64,000 bases of DNA from Symbiodinium natans (Eukaryota; Sar; Dinophyceae; Suessiales; Symbiodiniaceae). The position numbers and the translations under genes were made by a program. The notes beneath the pieces are model-generated. The model saw nothing but the letters and a program-made list of their open reading frames with translations, was not told the DNA's origin and did no database searches. The stretch spans positions 75,001 to 139,000 of the forward strand of contig CAJNDS010002588.1 in NCBI GenBank assembly GCA_905221605.1. The letters are read 5' to 3'. Below, in pieces: positions 61,175-64,000 of the stretch (its first letter is position 1; the number at the start of each line of letters is the position of its first letter).

Positions 61175-62038
61175 ATGGCGCTGTCTTGCATCAGCGAGTT
61201 TAAGGGGGATGGGTTTGCGGATGGCCTGGTCAACCAACCACCTCGCCTGCTCGGAGCTGTCGCAAAATCAATGGCAGATGTAAAGAAGCCCTACAGTGTG
61301 ATCAAGCTAGAAGAAGACATAGAGAGGCCCATCGAAACCACCGATGAAGCTGTCTCAGAGGAGGAGCCCACCCCAATGTGCGCCGGTTCGGTTACGTCCA
61401 CTCCTTCTTCTCACCCTTCCTGGCACGACGTCATGCCCATGAAGGTGCCAATCTCGCCATCACGCTGGAAGGAGATCGCCGCCCAGTGTTTACTGTCCCC
61501 GATGCACGCGACAACCGCACCCAAGAGCTCTCAAATCATGGATGCAACCAACAAGCAGTGCGTCAGGGCCCCACCTGGACTCGAGACAATGTTCCCCCAG
61601 TCGCTGGAGACTCCGAAGACCTCGAGCTCCCAGTGCTCCCAGTGCTCCCTGAGCTCCAGTGAACAGGAAAAGCCCTACGAGGCCGTCCGGCACAGGGGGG
61701 GGGGTTCCAACCTGGGACTGTTTCTGCGCCGCTTCGTCTTCACTGGGTTCGATGCCGTCAACCATGCTGACTTCGATCTCGTTCCCCGTTTAATCGGACG
61801 TGGCGGTTGCAACATGAGTGCGATCCGGGAGGCATGCAACGCCTACATCCGAGTCAACAAAGGTGCTAGCATCAAGAAGCCGGTGGAAGTGGTGCTACGA
61901 TGTGAGAACCAGGAGGACTTCGACGAAGGAATCAACCGGGTGACAAAGTTGCTCGAAGGTGTCCGCGTGCACTTCACCCGCTTTTGCCGCAAGCGAGGTA
62001 TCAGCCCAGTGCCTGAGCTGTACCACATTCTCTCCTGA
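61175..62038 (+). CDS. KH-domain RNA-binding protein, no introns seen
   Basis: The 287-residue open frame runs from ATG 61175 to TGA 62038. The N-terminal half is low in structure, with many Ser/Thr/Pro and a PPGLE motif (APPGLETMF) seen often in dinoflagellate RNA-binding proteins. A KH fold follows at about residues 185-270. It contains the GxxG loop as LIGRGGCNMSAIREACNAYI, with VEVVLRCENQEDFDEGINRV after it. The loop basic residue is present (GRGG). The role is inferred to be single-stranded RNA binding, perhaps translational control. The gene is intron-free while everything around it is broken by telomeric introns, so it may be an mRNA-derived copy. Confidence 0.85.
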   Translation: MALSCISEFKGDGFADGLVNQPPRLLGAVAKSMADVKKPYSVIKLEEDIERPIETTDEAVSEEEPTPMCAGSVTSTPSSHPSWHDVMPMKVPISPSRWKEIAAQCLLSPMHATTAPKSSQIMDATNKQCVRAPPGLETMFPQSLETPKTSSSQCSQCSLSSSEQEKPYEAVRHRGGGSNLGLFLRRFVFTGFDAVNHADFDLVPRLIGRGGCNMSAIREACNAYIRVNKGASIKKPVEVVLRCENQEDFDEGINRVTKLLEGVRVHFTRFCRKRGISPVPELYHILS

Positions 62039-62465
62039 ACTTGCAGCTGCTCTAGAAGCAGGCTGCGGGCTCATCAACTGCCTTAAGCTTCGAAAAGGTC
62101 GCAGCCGCCGGCAGCTTTCGAAGGCTGGCAGTAGTTCGGCATAGTAACTTTGGTACTCCCCTGCGGGTGCACTGGCCGGAGTGAAGCCCCGGCATGATAG
62201 GTTTAGGGTTTAGGGTTTAGGGTTTAGGGCTTAGGGGTTTAGAGTTTAAAGGGTTGTGTCAGGGAGTATTGGGAACCTGCACTCGACTTCAGATCACCGC
62301 ATACAAACTTACAGTCACAAAACGCAAAGCGTAACATGACATGGGGGTTTCCGCGGTTTCCGCAATTAGGGTTACCTAATTATTGGGCTCTGAATTATAA
62401 GGGGAATCCTACTGGGTGGGAAGCCCTACACCCTAAACTCTAAACCCGACACCCTAAACCCTACT

Positions 62466-62587
62466 TTCCTGCGCAACTTGGCCCCAGTTGGCCTGACCAT
62501 AACCTTCGTGTGCTGGACCGCAGGGGATGTGCTTGGCTTGCAGCTTTGGGGTCTTCCTTTCGAACTACCTGACACTGCTGGTCATTG
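62466..62587 (+). CDS. Unassigned exon candidate with membrane helix
   Basis: The frame reads LRNLAPVGLTITFVCWTAGD and VLGLQLWGLPFELPDTAGH, ending TG|GTTTAG. There is a slight resemblance to the P..T..GD..Q pattern of Mpv17-type proteins. No AG acceptor is seen just upstream, which lowers confidence. Confidence 0.3.
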
Positions 62588-62962
62588 GTTTAGGGTTTTT
62601 GGGGTTTAGGGTTTAGGCAGTCCAGTTGCAAAAAAAGGGTTTAGGGATACTCCAGCCTAGTGTTTGTTCGATGTGAGTTTTTGCTCTGCATACGTGCCCT
62701 CGCGTTTGTTCAAAGAGTTCTCAGGATGGACCGACTGTAGGTGGATTAGAAATGAAGTAGATGACATGCTTTGTCGGGGGTATAGGATTTAGGGATGTTT
62801 GGGGTTTAGGCTTTATAGCGTTTAAGCTTAGGGATACTCCACAGCAGATGCTGCCGGAAGGATCTCAAGATGTGATTCGAGTTCCGGGCAGAGCGTGCGC
62901 TCACCGCTCGTTGTTTCGTCTTGCTCGGAAGATGTGTCCCATATGCTCGCAGTAGGTTCATT

Positions 62963-63017
62963 AGCCGTTATTATTGCTATTATTATTATTATTATTATTA
63001 CTATTTTTATTACTATG
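62963..63017. repeat. (ATT)n microsatellite
   Basis: TTATTA units, with no sign of coding on either strand. Confidence 0.95.
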
Positions 63018-63309
63018 GTGGGAGTTTGGCCAAGACACCATGTTGGCGGGCATACGCAGCCTTTTGAGGGGCATGGCACATCCGGATCGCAGGAGCTGCT
63101 GATTCCGTTACAATCAGCTTGGGATCTGCAGCCTGTAGCGCTTAAGTTTCGAGAACGGGACTTCCCAAAATTATGGTTTCTCTCTTGGTGGCCCCGAATA
63201 GAGTCGACCCTCCTTGGAACGACCCCCACTGAGAAAGGGACTCCTGATTTTCGGAAGCCCGAACGCACTCGCAGCGTGACAGTGGGCTTTGATTGCTCCA
63301 TAGCGCTGT

Positions 63310-64000
63310 ACCTGTGGCCGAAACCCTAAACCCTAAACCCTAAACCCTTAACCCTAAACCCTAAACTCTAAACCCTTAACCCGAAACCCTAAACCCGAAA
63401 CCCTAAGCCCTAAGCCCCAGGCCCTAAGCCCTAAACAAACCCCTAAACCCTCCATTTCGGCCGGTTTCGGAGTATGCGATTCGGGTTCTGTTGGCCGTGA
63501 GTGATGATGTTGGGATGGCCTTGAGGTAGCTATCTTGCTGGTAGCTATCTTGCTGGAGCTGTAGTCTGGGTTATGCCTGGATGACCAAATTAACGGGTTT
63601 AGGGTTCCTAAAATTGGGATCGTGTACCCGATGCTACGGTAATACCTGTTAGATCACGGTTCGGCAGCTCGGATCGCATGAGCAGCAGCTTCCACGAGAA
63701 GTCATCATGGGCTTGCACAAGCCTTTTGTTTTTTTTTTGACAAGGGAGTTTCCGAATTCGCCCCCCCCCCCCCCCCCTCCCGCCCGCTTTATAGCCCTAT
63801 AACCCTATAAATAGAGTTGCAAGTCCTGAAAATAAAGGGGCTCCCGACTGAAGGAAACCCGCACATGGGGCTTGATAGTGGGCTTGATGGCTCCACCTTG
63901 CCCGGAGAAAGGCGTGCTACATCTGTGGGTTTAGGGTTTAGGGCCCATCCGAGGTGGTGAGAGGTGTTCCGAGTCTTCCAGAGCCTTCATATCCTTGCTA
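63310..64000. other. Repeat-rich end of window
   Basis: CCCTAAA variants 63321-63450, a 15-bp tandem duplication (63526-63540 and 63541-63555), poly-C at 63762-63777, and a TTTAGGG run at 63930-63942. No gene seen. Confidence 0.6.

Noticed and set aside
62828-63329. Overlapping plus and minus frames of about 150 codons
   Set aside because: Their middle is the (ATT)n repeat giving Ile runs, and no domain is seen on either strand.

Overview
The window looks like nuclear DNA of a dinoflagellate. Three things point there. First, hundreds of plant-type telomere heptamers (TTTAGGG/CCCTAAA and variants) lie inside the sequence rather than at an end. Second, genes are broken into many very short exons whose introns end in AG (usually followed by G) and start with GC about as often as GT. 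Third, several gene products resemble families common in dinoflagellates: RCC1-like repeat proteins with a ubiquitin-like N-terminus, multi-pass proteins with an FLSHDW motif, and a KH protein with a PPGLE motif. The genus cannot be settled by reading. No tRNA, rRNA, CRISPR array or bacterial-type operon was seen.

Main result: most of the coding sequence is in exon islands of 19-130 bp set in telomere-like repeat. Reading these islands in order rebuilds a single plus-strand ABC half-transporter (ABC_membrane_2 / ABCD or SbmA-like type). It runs from about 4.8 kb to a stop codon at 48,796 in about 31 exons (about 590 codons, start not found). Nearly all junctions keep the reading phase. The membrane domain is at 4.8-12.8 kb, a linker at 13.8-14.3 kb, and the nucleotide-binding domain at 18.2-31.6 kb (Walker A 25.8, Q-loop 27.65, signature 30.05/31.07, Walker B and D-loop 31.54). 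The H-loop and C-terminus follow only at 48.35-48.80 kb.

Other genes on the same strand lie inside the large introns of this gene. They are an RCC1-like repeat gene (15.16-16.94 kb), a multi-pass membrane protein (20.04-23.55 kb), and a six-exon FLSHDW membrane protein that I could reconstruct to its stop codon (35.89-39.40 kb). Further unassigned exon islands sit at 32.5, 34.7, 42.8, 44.1, 45.2 and 46.6 kb.

From 48.8 to 61 kb there are further isolated exon candidates (51.7, 53.0, 55.05, 56.75, 57.2, 57.9, 60.2 kb) in telomere-like repeat. A KH-domain gene without introns (61,175-62,038) follows, then mostly repeat DNA.

The repeats are organised. Introns tend to begin with the G-rich form (GGGTTTAGGG) and end with the C-rich form (CCCTAAACCC), so many introns carry inverted repeats at their two ends and could fold back. 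The repeat itself often supplies the GT donor or the AG acceptor. One telomeric block is flanked by a 12-bp direct repeat, as if inserted. At least four families of roughly 90-120 bp terminal-inverted-repeat elements (MITE-like) and many microsatellites fill the rest. All exon joins are my own reading by eye and were not checked against transcripts.
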